IMG/VR virus record: IMGVR_UViG_3300034684_000299
Location: 62,001-126,000 of that record
Source: a virus
Reading direction: 5' to 3' (one strand)
DNA: 64,000 nucleotides
Both the position numbers and the translations under genes were made by a program. The notes below the pieces were generated by a model. The model did no database searches. It had not been told where the DNA came from and saw only the letters and a program-made list of their open reading frames with translations. Of this stretch, positions 9,016 to 17,248 are shown one piece after another (position 1 is the stretch's first letter; each line of letters begins with the position of its first letter).

Positions 9016-9509
9016 GGTAATGCCTCCCCTAATGATTCTCTTGCTTCAGTTACTGCTTCTTCTATGCTGTTAACAACGGTATTTCTTAAATAATATCTCG
9101 GAGCTATTCCTGGATTCCACCATCCACCTTGTTCAAGAGAACGTTCAGATACATATCTTATAATAGTTGTCCCATCTTTCAATTTTATAGGTACTCGTTT
9201 GCCTCTTAAATATGTCATTTGTCGGGGACTTGTTCCTTGTTCTAAAAAGTTGAAGATTTTATTTGAAGAAATTATTCTAACACCACTAGCTTCTGGTGTT
9301 ACTTTGATTCCTTCTACAAATCTTTTAACAGCTCTATTTGATAATCTCTCATCGTTAAGTAAAGTCAACTTTATATTTTGCCTTATAGCTCTAGCAATAG
9401 CACGTGTTGATAACTGATTGATATCAGCCCACGTCAAAAGGTACGTAAGTTCGTTCCCCCGCCGTACTGTATTTAGTGTGAAACGATAGGAATCTACGTA
9501 AAATATCAT
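8940..9509 (-). CDS. HK97 gp10-like neck / head-tail joining protein
   Basis: About 189 residues from the ATG at 9509 (GGAG just upstream); an in-frame TTG at 9533 would add eight residues and lengthen overlap with the preceding gene. The centre FNFLEQGTSPRQMTYLRGKRVPIKL resembles the (V/L)E(F/Q)GTxx motif of the HK97 gp10 family, and the C-terminus (GIAPRYYLRNTVVNSIEEAVTEARE) fits the family's terminal helix. These proteins close the connector and join head to tail. Overlaps both neighbours, consistent with tight coupling of neck genes. Confidence 0.6.
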   Translation of the reverse strand: MIFYVDSYRFTLNTVRRGNELTYLLTWADINQLSTRAIARAIRQNIKLTLLNDERLSNRAVKRFVEGIKVTPEASGVRIISSNKIFNFLEQGTSPRQMTYLRGKRVPIKLKDGTTIIRYVSERSLEQGGWWNPGIAPRYYLRNTVVNSIEEAVTEARESLGEALPWIRRLQRDITGLFMKLLERFSSIT

Positions 9510-10242
9510 ATCTCTCCACCACTTCTCCAACAATTGATTGGTACAATATTCTATTCAAATTGGATACAAATTTAGAACCAACTATTTTTACAACAAGATC
9601 TTGCGTATCAAAATATAAAAAATCACCTTCATAAGAAGGTATTTGTAAATCTGCTATAATAGATATACTTTGACTCGATATGATGGGTTTTTGATTAGTT
9701 CGTCTATATGGATCCATAGTATATATCCCATAGAACTCAGTACCGGGAACGTATCCTCCTACTATACCTGTACCAAAACATTTGGTACAGTTTGGATCAC
9801 CAGCTTTTTTTAGTGTGGGATTATAACATTCACAGATTTCCCCACCTCTTTTGAGCTTAAAAAGATACCCATGTACCCCCCCGCCAAGCTTCATCTTGAT
9901 ATTCAATTCTTCTCTCATTTTTTCAACAACAGGGTCTTCTTTCCAACTTATATATATCGGGTCTGTTTTGTATTCTGTATTAGTTTTAGTATCTACTAAT
10001 ACAAGTTGATATCCTATATATCTATTAAATAAATGTGAATCCTCTTTATACAAAACATCTCGATAAAATTCAACAAATTCAGGCAACTTTATTTTTTTTG
10101 TAATATTCTCAGGATTATCTAAAAATCGGTATAAGTACATATCCCATCTATTAACATCAAATACATGGGCTTTGTTGAACTTCCATACTAACATGTAACC
10201 TAATGGGTCTACATATACTTGAAAATCATCTATATATTTCAC
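9424..10242 (-). CDS. Probable neck protein with zinc knuckle
   Basis: 272 residues from a GTG start. A zinc-binding cluster is visible: CECYN, then PNCTKCFGTGIVGGYVPG, the last part being a DnaJ-type CxxCxGxG element. The rest is strand-rich (SISIIADLQIPSYEGDFLYFDTQDLVVKIV). Genes with this kind of zinc knuckle occur in phage neck modules between capsid and sheath. Overlaps the next gene. Exact role (connector, neck collar) not determined. Confidence 0.55.
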   Translation of the reverse strand: MKYIDDFQVYVDPLGYMLVWKFNKAHVFDVNRWDMYLYRFLDNPENITKKIKLPEFVEFYRDVLYKEDSHLFNRYIGYQLVLVDTKTNTEYKTDPIYISWKEDPVVEKMREELNIKMKLGGGVHGYLFKLKRGGEICECYNPTLKKAGDPNCTKCFGTGIVGGYVPGTEFYGIYTMDPYRRTNQKPIISSQSISIIADLQIPSYEGDFLYFDTQDLVVKIVGSKFVSNLNRILYQSIVGEVVERYDILRRFLSFHTKYSTAGERTYVPFDVG

Positions 10243-10270
10243 AATGAAAAAAGCCCCTTTTTATGAAACT

Positions 10271-10930
10271 TTAATATCCCCACCAATAGTCCCAATTTGT
10301 CAATGTTTCTGCTTCGTAAGAACCCCAAGCAGCATCCCAATTAGCTTGCCTTTTATATTCACCTAAATAGAATTGATATTTCGAATGAAACACATTGAAC
10401 CATTTCTCAAAATATGGAGATTTATCCAAATCGATAGTTACTTCTCCGCCTTGCCATGGTACATTGTTTCTACCCGCTACGTCGGATAATCTTCTGTATG
10501 CATGTGATAATGTGCCATAGATAATTATGGGGTCTATCTTACCGTATGCTTCTGGAATAGTTAGTTTTGCAGTTAATGGTGGAGTCATATTGAATTCTTG
10601 AAGTGTCAATTGAATTAATTCTATATATTGTCTATCACTGTAAAATGCTTTATTCATAAGTTTATTTACTTCAGGGTAATCGCCAATCAACGCCCTTATT
10701 GAGGATATCCAACTTTTATATATATTTATAAGTGAATCGTTTACTAAACTTTTAAAAATAATTTGTAAATAATTTTTTTGGGGTGTACCATCTATTAATT
10801 TGGTTAAATTACTAAAATTAATTTCATTAACAAAAAAATTGGCATGTATTAGATTTTCAAAAGAAATACTTTTTGCCATGTATACTTCATTATTAACTTC
10901 TATTTCAAAACTATTAATAGTAATTGGCAT
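10271..10930 (-). CDS. Hypothetical head-tail region protein
   Basis: 219 residues; helical centre and a Trp/Tyr-rich C-terminus ending TNWDYWWGY. AAGGAGAC precedes the ATG. No family recognised. The position between a possible head-fibre protein and the zinc-knuckle neck protein suggests a connector or completion role. Confidence 0.55.
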   Translation of the reverse strand: MPITINSFEIEVNNEVYMAKSISFENLIHANFFVNEINFSNLTKLIDGTPQKNYLQIIFKSLVNDSLINIYKSWISSIRALIGDYPEVNKLMNKAFYSDRQYIELIQLTLQEFNMTPPLTAKLTIPEAYGKIDPIIIYGTLSHAYRRLSDVAGRNNVPWQGGEVTIDLDKSPYFEKWFNVFHSKYQFYLGEYKRQANWDAAWGSYEAETLTNWDYWWGY

Positions 10931-10964
10931 AATTACGTCTCCTTATTGAGTTTACTAGGAGATA

Positions 10965-11393
10965 CTATTTATCTTGAGTTTTACCAAAAAAAGCATCTAA
11001 CTTTTCAATTATTTCTTTCTTAGTATCGCTTGAATTAATATCCACTCCATGTTTTTCAGCTAATGCAACTAAATCTGCTTTAGTCATATTATCTGAATAT
11101 TCAACCTGTTCAGATGGAGCTTTTTCTAAATTTTCTTCTCTTTCCTTTACCACTTCTGCTGGTTCCTCAATTGGTACAGGTGATTTTTCAGGAGCTACGA
11201 CGTCCTTAACTTCTTTCACTTCTTGATATTTGATATATCCTAAATTTTGTAATACTCTTAAATCATATAATGCTCTTTCTTCATTATCTTCTTCAACTAC
11301 ATAATCCACTTCTTTGCCAGCCGGAATAGCTTGAAATCTATACAATATTCTCACTGGAAATTTAGATACATTTTTTACTTTGAATGTTTTCAT
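10965..11393 (-). CDS. Small virion protein with C-terminal HeH/SAP-like helix pair
   Basis: 142 residues. N-terminal 55 residues are a small beta fold (KVKNVSKFPVRILYRFQAI); the middle is Pro/Glu rich; the C-terminus (MTKADLVALAEKHGVDIN...KKEIIEKL) matches the short HeH/LEM or SAP-like helix pair common at the ends of phage head proteins. The GGAGG (11429-11433) lies 35 bases upstream of the ATG, but a 6-bp hairpin (11401-11425) between them would cut the effective distance to about 10. Two tiny reading frames (MMLF, MASK) precede the start. Confidence 0.58.
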   Translation of the reverse strand: MKTFKVKNVSKFPVRILYRFQAIPAGKEVDYVVEEDNEERALYDLRVLQNLGYIKYQEVKEVKDVVAPEKSPVPIEEPAEVVKEREENLEKAPSEQVEYSDNMTKADLVALAEKHGVDINSSDTKKEIIEKLDAFFGKTQDK

Positions 11394-11400
11394 GTTATTT

Positions 11401-11425
11401 TGATGCCATAATTAAAATAGCATCA
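11401..11425 (-). promoter_or_regulatory. Hairpin between Shine-Dalgarno and start codon
   Basis: TGATGC pairs with GCATCA around a 13-base loop. Excluding it, GGAGG to ATG is about 10 bases. Confidence 0.45.
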
Positions 11426-11447
11426 TTCCCTCCTTTCTTGTAATATG

Positions 11448-11798
11448 TTACATTCCACCTTTCAAAGCTTCTAATTTTTCTATAGTTATTTTTTTGTTAT
11501 CGATTTTGGGATTACCCGTTTTTTTCAAACTTTCTATATATTTTAAATTTTCTTCCTTTTTGGCTTTTAAATACTCTTCACCCTTCTTATAAAATTCCTT
11601 AAATTCCTTTTCAAATTTTTCTTTTTCAGCTTCTTCAAAACTAACCGGTTTTAAATATCCTAATTTTGTTAACTCTTCTAATTGTTCTAAAAGATCAGAA
11701 TCAGCTGTTAACAAATCTACATGTATATTACTATCAGGTTCATACAATTTTTTACCCCAAATTCTCACATGACCATTCTGTGTTTTAAATTTCGCCAT
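11448..11798 (-). CDS. Small hypothetical head-region protein
   Basis: 116 residues. N-terminal 50 residues (RIWGKKLYEPDSNIHVDLL, LEELTKLGYLKPVS) look distantly like the N-terminal part of the next gene (VLQNLGYIKYQE). Residues 55-100 are a lysine/glutamate-rich helix, probably coiled coil. AAGGAGG precedes the ATG. Directly downstream of the capsid gene; unknown role. Confidence 0.55.
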   Translation of the reverse strand: MAKFKTQNGHVRIWGKKLYEPDSNIHVDLLTADSDLLEQLEELTKLGYLKPVSFEEAEKEKFEKEFKEFYKKGEEYLKAKKEENLKYIESLKKTGNPKIDNKKITIEKLEALKGGM

Positions 11799-11837
11799 TT
11801 TTTCCAGTACCTCCTTAACTTTTTTTGAAAAATGAAA

Positions 11838-11879
11838 GGGGATAGCCCTTTTTGTTTTTTTACAAATATTTCTATCCCC
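11838..11879 (-). terminator. Long hairpin downstream of the capsid gene
   Basis: On the minus strand GGGGATAG/CTATCCCC brackets an A-rich loop and is followed by TTTC and a T-rich stretch. It may be a partial terminator or mRNA-stabilising hairpin after the most highly expressed gene. Confidence 0.45.
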
Positions 11880-11897
11880 CTATTACCCATCAAAAAA

Positions 11898-12848
11898 TTA
11901 ATTTAATTCTAATTTTGCAACTGCTTTAGGATTGATTATGCTCATTCCAAGATTAGTCCATACTTGGAAAGAAGCTATGTTCTTTTCTACTTCGTGCCAA
12001 AATACCAATTCTTCCTCAAGATAATACATCTTACCTAAATAATCCTCTCCAGCAAATCCAAATACTTCATTTGTCGCTACTACATCTTTCTTATTTGTGG
12101 TAACAAACGGTCTGTTCATCAAAGTGTTGTATTCATAACCTTTAACAAAAGTTTCTTTAAACAATTCATCACCAAGTTCGGAAGCTGGTAAAGTTATTAA
12201 ATCATTGTACAATTTAACTGGGAATAACATCATTTCAGTTTTCAAAGGTTTGTCAGCAGTATCTATAAAATTGATCATATCCATCACAGCTTTTTTGAAT
12301 GAAAATCCAGTAGCAGCAAAAGTAGCTGTAGTTTGAAGCCCAGTTTTAGCAACAGCAGCTCTCACCATATCTATAAATTTTTTCTCAATAGCCTTTTCAA
12401 AGTTATAAGTCAATCTACTTTTTATAACTTCTGTGAATGGATATTTATAAGTCCATAATTCTTCCTTTACAAATTCGATCTCAGGAGAAGTAATTTTGTA
12501 GAAATATACAGGTGCCTTATCACCTTGTACCCTTTGTGTTTCAGCTTCCGCTAGGAAATCACCAAATACTACTTCGGTAGATAACTCTGGTTCAATTTCA
12601 ATATACAACATTAAACTTCTGCCAGCTGGATCTTGATCTAAATCTGCTGGTGAAATAGTTTTAGGTGTAATTATTTGAGGCAAAAACATTGCTTCTCTAA
12701 CTTCCGTTTTTATTAAATCATCGATAGTTTTTCCAATTTCTTCAGATTCTGCTGTTTTATTAAATAGAGCATCAGATATTAATTGATTAAATGCGTGAGC
12801 TCCCCCCACAGCTTTCAAAAGTTCCTCAACTTTCAAATTATTTTTCAT
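11898..12848 (-). CDS. Major capsid protein (HK97 fold)
   Basis: 316 residues from the ATG at 12848 (GGGAGG eight bases upstream; the GTG at 12857 overlaps the spacer). The E-loop/long-helix region, VFGDFLAEAETQRVQ..FYKITSPEIEFVKEELWTYKYPFTEVI, and a C-terminal FGFAGEDYLGKMYYL...FQVWTNLGMSIINPKAVAKLEL are typical of HK97-fold capsid subunits. Residues 1-33 form a helical leader ending NKTA (K31-T-A33), a candidate prohead protease site because K-x-A motifs mark other proteins of the cluster. Lies downstream of protease, scaffold-like and decoration-like genes as expected. Confidence 0.8.
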   Translation of the reverse strand: MKNNLKVEELLKAVGGAHAFNQLISDALFNKTAESEEIGKTIDDLIKTEVREAMFLPQIITPKTISPADLDQDPAGRSLMLYIEIEPELSTEVVFGDFLAEAETQRVQGDKAPVYFYKITSPEIEFVKEELWTYKYPFTEVIKSRLTYNFEKAIEKKFIDMVRAAVAKTGLQTTATFAATGFSFKKAVMDMINFIDTADKPLKTEMMLFPVKLYNDLITLPASELGDELFKETFVKGYEYNTLMNRPFVTTNKKDVVATNEVFGFAGEDYLGKMYYLEEELVFWHEVEKNIASFQVWTNLGMSIINPKAVAKLELN

Positions 12849-12874
12849 GAAGTACACCTCCCATTATTTTTTGA

Positions 12875-13372
12875 TTATAAAGTTTTGATTTTTAGTGCTA
12901 TAACGCTTCCGCCCTCTTCAACAACATCTTCAACAAGGGCAATAGGTTTTACACTTGGATTTGGAGTTGCTGCTCCCTCATTAGGATCTTTGTTGGTTAA
13001 TACAGTAGTATTGCCAACTTTCTTTGCATACAATGATTGTCCAGCAGCATATGCTACACCAGAATTTTCAAAAAAATCAACTATAACTCTTGTTTGGCCA
13101 AAAAATGCTGTTAATCCATTAGATTCTAAAACATCGTTAGCTACACCTGACCCATATACTTGCATATCCCTATTTATATCGGAAATAACCCAATAAACCA
13201 CAGGATATCCATCGAATGGGATTTGCTTATATTCATCACCCAATATAGCTACAGGAGTACCAATAGCGAACATTTCTCTTTTAACAGCTTCATCAGTTAT
13301 AGCTGAATCCATTTGTTTTGTCAGTCTTTGAACATCTTTCAGACTGTGCAAAAGTTCAAATCTTCTTGCCAT
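12875..13372 (-). CDS. Probable capsid decoration / stabilisation protein
   Basis: 165 residues, strand-rich with several Gly and Thr turns (FAIGTPVAILGDEYKQIPFDGY, YAAGQSLYAKKVGNTTVLT) and a hydrophobic C-terminal strand (SVIALKIKTL). Size and position immediately before the major capsid gene are those of head decoration proteins. No specific family recognised, so the call is contextual. Confidence 0.5.
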   Translation of the reverse strand: MARRFELLHSLKDVQRLTKQMDSAITDEAVKREMFAIGTPVAILGDEYKQIPFDGYPVVYWVISDINRDMQVYGSGVANDVLESNGLTAFFGQTRVIVDFFENSGVAYAAGQSLYAKKVGNTTVLTNKDPNEGAATPNPSVKPIALVEDVVEEGGSVIALKIKTL

Positions 13373-13398
13373 TAAATTTCACCTCACCTTATTTTCTA

Positions 13399-14196
13399 TT
13401 AATTTATTGTTCTATATTCCAATAATTTATTCACCAATTCCACATATATATCTTCGGAAGTTCTTTGCCCATTTTCAGAAGTAGCTACTTTTCTATACGG
13501 TTCCGCTACATTCAATTCTTCATTCAAAATTTTAGAATTCCAATACTCTGATTCTTTTTCCAATTCTTCATCATTTTTTGCCTTCAAATCTTCTACTTCT
13601 TTGATAATATCTTTAACCTCATAACCTTCAAAATTCGCTTTTTTCTCTAAAATATCCGTTATTATTCTTTCACGTTCTTCTTCTGAATACATAGCCTTCT
13701 TTTGGATATTTTTTTCTTGTTTCTTACTTGAAATTTCAGATTTATTACTATTGTCTTGCTTTATGGATTCTACAGGTTGAGCAAAACTTTGTTCTATATC
13801 TCCAAGTAAAGATTGTAAATATGCATCAAATTCATCTACTGGTTGTGTAGTTGAAGCTGCAGCTACTTTAAATTCTCCTTGTGGCGCATAATTTTGATTT
13901 AACGGTACATTCTGTCCTGATAAAACAATATCTTGATAACGATTTTCTCTTGCTTGTTGATCCATAAGTTCCAACTGCATCTTAGCTAATTCTTCTTGAT
14001 TTTTTTGAAGTTCCTTTTGCCTCTTTAAATTGTTTAATGCCGTATATGCTAGTATTCCAGTAGAAACTGCTCCAGCTGCTCCTGAAGCTACCTGTGCAGC
14101 TCTAACTGCAGCATTTGTTACCTCTTTTACTTTAGTTTTTGCAGCTGTTTTTATTAAGTTATCTTTTATTAATATATATCCTACAGTCCCGTTCAT
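13399..14196 (-). CDS. Internal head protein with alanine/glycine-rich helix
   Basis: 265 residues. Residues 16-50 are Ala/Gly-rich (AAVRAAQVASGAAGAVSTGI) and could be a membrane-active helix; the rest is charged coiled coil. K-x-A motifs recur (IKTAAKT, FKVAAAS, KKAMYSEE, KKANFEGY, RKVATSEN). The annotated ATG at 14196 has no adjacent Shine-Dalgarno; AAAGGAGGG lies 50 bases upstream beyond a hairpin, so a looped leader or a different start is possible. Likely a core or ejected protein, by context. Confidence 0.5.
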   Translation of the reverse strand: MNGTVGYILIKDNLIKTAAKTKVKEVTNAAVRAAQVASGAAGAVSTGILAYTALNNLKRQKELQKNQEELAKMQLELMDQQARENRYQDIVLSGQNVPLNQNYAPQGEFKVAAASTTQPVDEFDAYLQSLLGDIEQSFAQPVESIKQDNSNKSEISSKKQEKNIQKKAMYSEEERERIITDILEKKANFEGYEVKDIIKEVEDLKAKNDEELEKESEYWNSKILNEELNVAEPYRKVATSENGQRTSEDIYVELVNKLLEYRTIN

Positions 14197-14254
14197 TCAT
14201 TCGGCGCAGGAAACCCCATCCTTTAAAGGGTGGAGAGGATGCACCTTCCCTCCT
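14197..14254 (-). promoter_or_regulatory. Structured leader between Shine-Dalgarno and gene start
   Basis: Minus strand: AAAGGAGGG, then CATCC...GGATG with an outer GGAA/TTCC extension, then about 12 bases to the ATG at 14196. It may be another Shine-Dalgarno/hairpin/start arrangement. Confidence 0.35.
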
Positions 14255-14284
14255 TTCCTGTTAAAATTGCAAAAATGACGCAAA

Positions 14285-14848
14285 TTACATCCCAGGAGCT
14301 GATGGAACATCACTCATCATTCTAGCTGGAACACTAGCTTGTTCAATTGTAGGTGTTGCTGTATTTGCATTCATTTGAGCACTGTTTAAAACAGCTTTAC
14401 CTTCTTCAAATTTTGTTGCTAATTCTGGATCGTTTTGAACAATAGGTTCTAATCCATTTTGAATAACGTATGCAGCAAATTCGCCGGGCAATAATTCATC
14501 TGATAATGTTTTTAATTCTTGGACTAGTTGAGCTCCTGTATCAATTTCTATTGTAGGCACTTGTGTAGGAGTTCCCGCATTAGGATCTACATTTTCTGTT
14601 GATATAGGTTGAGCATTGCTTGGCGTTGCTGATGGAATAGCCGCATCTGCTACTACTTGATCGGTTAATTCTTGAGCGGCCTTAACCATGCCTATTCTTT
14701 GCCCCATACCAAAAATTAAACCTTGTCTGAACATCTCTGCATCTTCAGCCGTTTTAACCAATCCGTTAGTTAATACTGAAGCTTCCTTAATAAACTCATT
14801 AGTCTCTGCTATTTTTTCAAGTTCTTCTACGTTCCATTTTCTTTCCAT
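14285..14848 (-). CDS. Scaffold-like internal head protein
   Basis: 187 residues. The first 65 are helical with four K-x-A motifs (KIAETN, KEASVL, KTAEDA, KAAQEL); the middle is low-complexity Pro/Ala/Thr; then another acidic helix. Starts with ATG overlapping the stop of the protease gene as TAATG, so it is translationally coupled to it. Coupling to the prohead protease and position before the capsid gene suit an assembly scaffold or core protein that the protease removes. No family match recognised. Confidence 0.55.
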   Translation of the reverse strand: MERKWNVEELEKIAETNEFIKEASVLTNGLVKTAEDAEMFRQGLIFGMGQRIGMVKAAQELTDQVVADAAIPSATPSNAQPISTENVDPNAGTPTQVPTIEIDTGAQLVQELKTLSDELLPGEFAAYVIQNGLEPIVQNDPELATKFEEGKAVLNSAQMNANTATPTIEQASVPARMMSDVPSAPGM

Positions 14849-16275
14849 TACATTTTGCCTCCTTTATTTTTTAAATATTTAACAACATAATCTCCATAAA
14901 TATTAATATTTTGATCAGACGCTGCCTTGTATATCATTTTATAATGTTGCTCATTTGGTGCCGCCGCATAATACGGCTGATTTTCTACACTCGATAAAAA
15001 TCTTTGTAATGCTTCTCTATTTGCTTGATCTGGTTCTTTGATTAAGTATCCAGCAAGCAACTGTTCCAAATCTTCTAAGTTTGTACTTCCTTGAACAAAC
15101 ATTTCTTGAAAAATTTCTCTTGTAACCTCACTTAACATATTTAATATTTGATCCGTATTTGTATACACCATCTTTGCAGCTACTTTAAGATATCCTTGAT
15201 ATCCTGGATCATCAAAATCAAATTGATTTGGATTATAATAATTACCTTCTTTATGCATTGGTATAAAAGGCGGGATAAAACTTCTCCTCTTAATCAATGA
15301 TAACATACCGTCTACTACATCAGGGTTAAACTGTCCGTTATCAATAAAATATTCGTAAGCTTTAGGATTATCTGTTATCATATACATTCCAGGACCTAAC
15401 AGCTGTCGTACTTCTATAGGTTTCAATGGAACTTTTAACATTATCAATGTTTTAATTACATCTTGAGCTGGATATTTTTCTAATATTTTATATTCTTCAT
15501 CTCTTATTGGTTCATCTTCTAAAAATTTGATATCTAAAAGTTCTTGAATCTTTTCTTCAGGTATTTCACCAATTGTTTTTCCTGGTATTTCTTTATCTAT
15601 ACTAGCTTGTTTCATATCAGAGGCAACCTTTGCAAAAACCTTAGCAGTCACATCGGCTCCTCGAGTTACCCAAGAGATATCAAAAAAATTGGGTTGTATA
15701 TTTATTGCATATACCTTTCTACCGTCTGGTAAAATCTCGTTCATATGGTATTTTAAATGATTACAATATTCACTTCTTTTTGTAGCCATATTGCCACAAA
15801 TAGAACAGACATCAAAAGGTACAGTACAACCCATAGATACATCTATTGTATTTCCTTCCTCTAGAAGTTTCATCATTTCTTGCCCTCTGTCATTCATCTC
15901 CACAGCTACAATTAATTCTACTCTATCCATTTCTTCGTTCCAGAATGCTTTTTTAATCCTTCCAAAAGCATCTTTAGGGTCTTTATTTTTATGATGCTCA
16001 AAAAGATAACCATTCTCAAATGTTTGATAATGCTTTATCAATTCTTCCCTTGGAAAATAATCCCCGTTTTTATTCGCACCCCATGTTTCACCAGCAGAAA
16101 CAGCAATTACAGCGATGTATCTATATTTATCGTCAAGTTGTATGGAATTTTTATACTCCAACAATCTAGGCGTCAATATATTCAACGCTGCTTTCTTTTC
16201 CAAAGGTTTATCTTCTTCTAATATAAAAACATTATCATCCAAAGTGAATTGAAATCCTTCTATTCTTTTATACAT
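14848..16275 (-). CDS. Prohead maturation serine protease with zinc knuckle
   Basis: 475 residues. Residues 52-150 match the herpesvirus-assemblin-like prohead protease fold: GANKNGDYFPREELIKHY, FENGYLFEHHKNKDPKDAFGRI (candidate catalytic His 94/95), VELIVAVEM, and IDVSMGC (candidate Ser 147). An inserted zinc knuckle follows: C157, C160, C171, H173. The C-terminal half is helical with further K-x-A motifs (KVASDMKQAS, KVAAKM, KAASDQ). The enzyme trims scaffold and capsid leaders before packaging. Protease call rests on the His/Ser motif spacing and the NGDYFP element. Confidence 0.72.
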   Translation of the reverse strand: MYKRIEGFQFTLDDNVFILEEDKPLEKKAALNILTPRLLEYKNSIQLDDKYRYIAVIAVSAGETWGANKNGDYFPREELIKHYQTFENGYLFEHHKNKDPKDAFGRIKKAFWNEEMDRVELIVAVEMNDRGQEMMKLLEEGNTIDVSMGCTVPFDVCSICGNMATKRSEYCNHLKYHMNEILPDGRKVYAINIQPNFFDISWVTRGADVTAKVFAKVASDMKQASIDKEIPGKTIGEIPEEKIQELLDIKFLEDEPIRDEEYKILEKYPAQDVIKTLIMLKVPLKPIEVRQLLGPGMYMITDNPKAYEYFIDNGQFNPDVVDGMLSLIKRRSFIPPFIPMHKEGNYYNPNQFDFDDPGYQGYLKVAAKMVYTNTDQILNMLSEVTREIFQEMFVQGSTNLEDLEQLLAGYLIKEPDQANREALQRFLSSVENQPYYAAAPNEQHYKMIYKAASDQNINIYGDYVVKYLKNKGGKM

Positions 16276-16279
16276 CTCG

Positions 16280-16675
16280 TCACAAACCTTTAGCCATTAA
16301 GTTAGAATACTGCATCAACATTAGCGGATCAATTCCACCATAATTAAATGCTTTTTTAATTATCTCTTCTACCGCATATGGAGACATGTACAAATTTGGT
16401 ACAAGTTGTGCAACTGTCAACAAATATTTTCTTAATTCTTTTTTATCCCATTGAGGATATTTTTGACTCAACAATCTCTCCATCTTTAATATATCGTCAG
16501 TTGTAACTTTGATTCTAGGAGAAGCTCGACCTTTAAGATTAAGTGTACCAGTTAATCCAGTTGCAAATCTATCGGCTCCTTCATATATTTGTTCTACAAA
16601 AGAAACATATGGGAACCCGCTAGAATCAACTTGCTCAGGAGGTGAAGGCGTATTTTGATTTGTATTTTCAGGCAT
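16280..16675 (-). CDS. Small hypothetical head-region protein
   Basis: 131 residues. The N-terminal 45 are Pro/Asn/Ser-rich and probably disordered; the remainder is helical (TTDDILKMERLLSQKYPQWDKKELRKYLLTVAQ). Ends four bases before the protease gene. No family recognised. Confidence 0.52.
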   Translation of the reverse strand: MPENTNQNTPSPPEQVDSSGFPYVSFVEQIYEGADRFATGLTGTLNLKGRASPRIKVTTDDILKMERLLSQKYPQWDKKELRKYLLTVAQLVPNLYMSPYAVEEIIKKAFNYGGIDPLMLMQYSNLMAKGL

Positions 16676-16732
16676 TTTTTTTAATAGATCTCAAAGGATT
16701 CAAGACCTATTGTTCTACCCTCCTTAATTGTA

Positions 16733-17233
16733 CTAGTATTTTATGTTCTTTCCAACAACGAGCATATCGTAGGCAGCTTCTTTAATTAACTCTTCTGGTG
16801 TTCCAAAAAGTTCAATATGAGCATGCAACCTACCTCTTTCACCTGTATATCCTTCTCTTTCCATATGTTCAGCAGCTGTTTTCTCCATTATGTCTATTGC
16901 ATTTGCTACTTCTTGTAATTCATAATCTTTCAAATTTTTTGCCAAATATTCAGCAACTTTAGTCAAATAACCAGTTTCCTCGTACATCTTTTTTGCATAT
17001 TCAGCATCTTTTTCCATCATATCTTGTAAATCTTCTGTGGTGTTTCTATAAGTTTTCAACATATCCAAAGCTGTTAAAACATTTACATATGCTATCTTGA
17101 GTAGATCTCTATCTGTGTATTTGTTCTTTTGTATCTCCTCATTTAAAGCTGCCGTCTTTTCTAAATGCTTATCCTCCACACCAAAATATCTTGGCATCTC
17201 TTCTGCTACCTTCAATAATCCATCTCTTACCAT
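16733..17233 (-). CDS. Helical internal head protein
   Basis: 166 residues, almost entirely helical, with a high density of K-x-A motifs (LKVAEE, EKTAALN, LKIAYV, TKVAEY, EKTAAEH, KEAAYD). AAGGAGG lies before the ATG. The motif density suggests it is a core protein processed by the prohead protease; this is inference. No family recognised. Confidence 0.52.
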   Translation of the reverse strand: MVRDGLLKVAEEMPRYFGVEDKHLEKTAALNEEIQKNKYTDRDLLKIAYVNVLTALDMLKTYRNTTEDLQDMMEKDAEYAKKMYEETGYLTKVAEYLAKNLKDYELQEVANAIDIMEKTAAEHMEREGYTGERGRLHAHIELFGTPEELIKEAAYDMLVVGKNIKY

Positions 17234-17248
17234 TTTCTTATAACCTCC

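Noticed and set aside
14197-14254. Remnant of an IscB/IS605 end (CCATCC-TTTAAA-GGGTGG resembles the IscB left-end hairpin)
   Set aside because: Only one short hairpin is shared; a structured leader between Shine-Dalgarno and start explains it as well.
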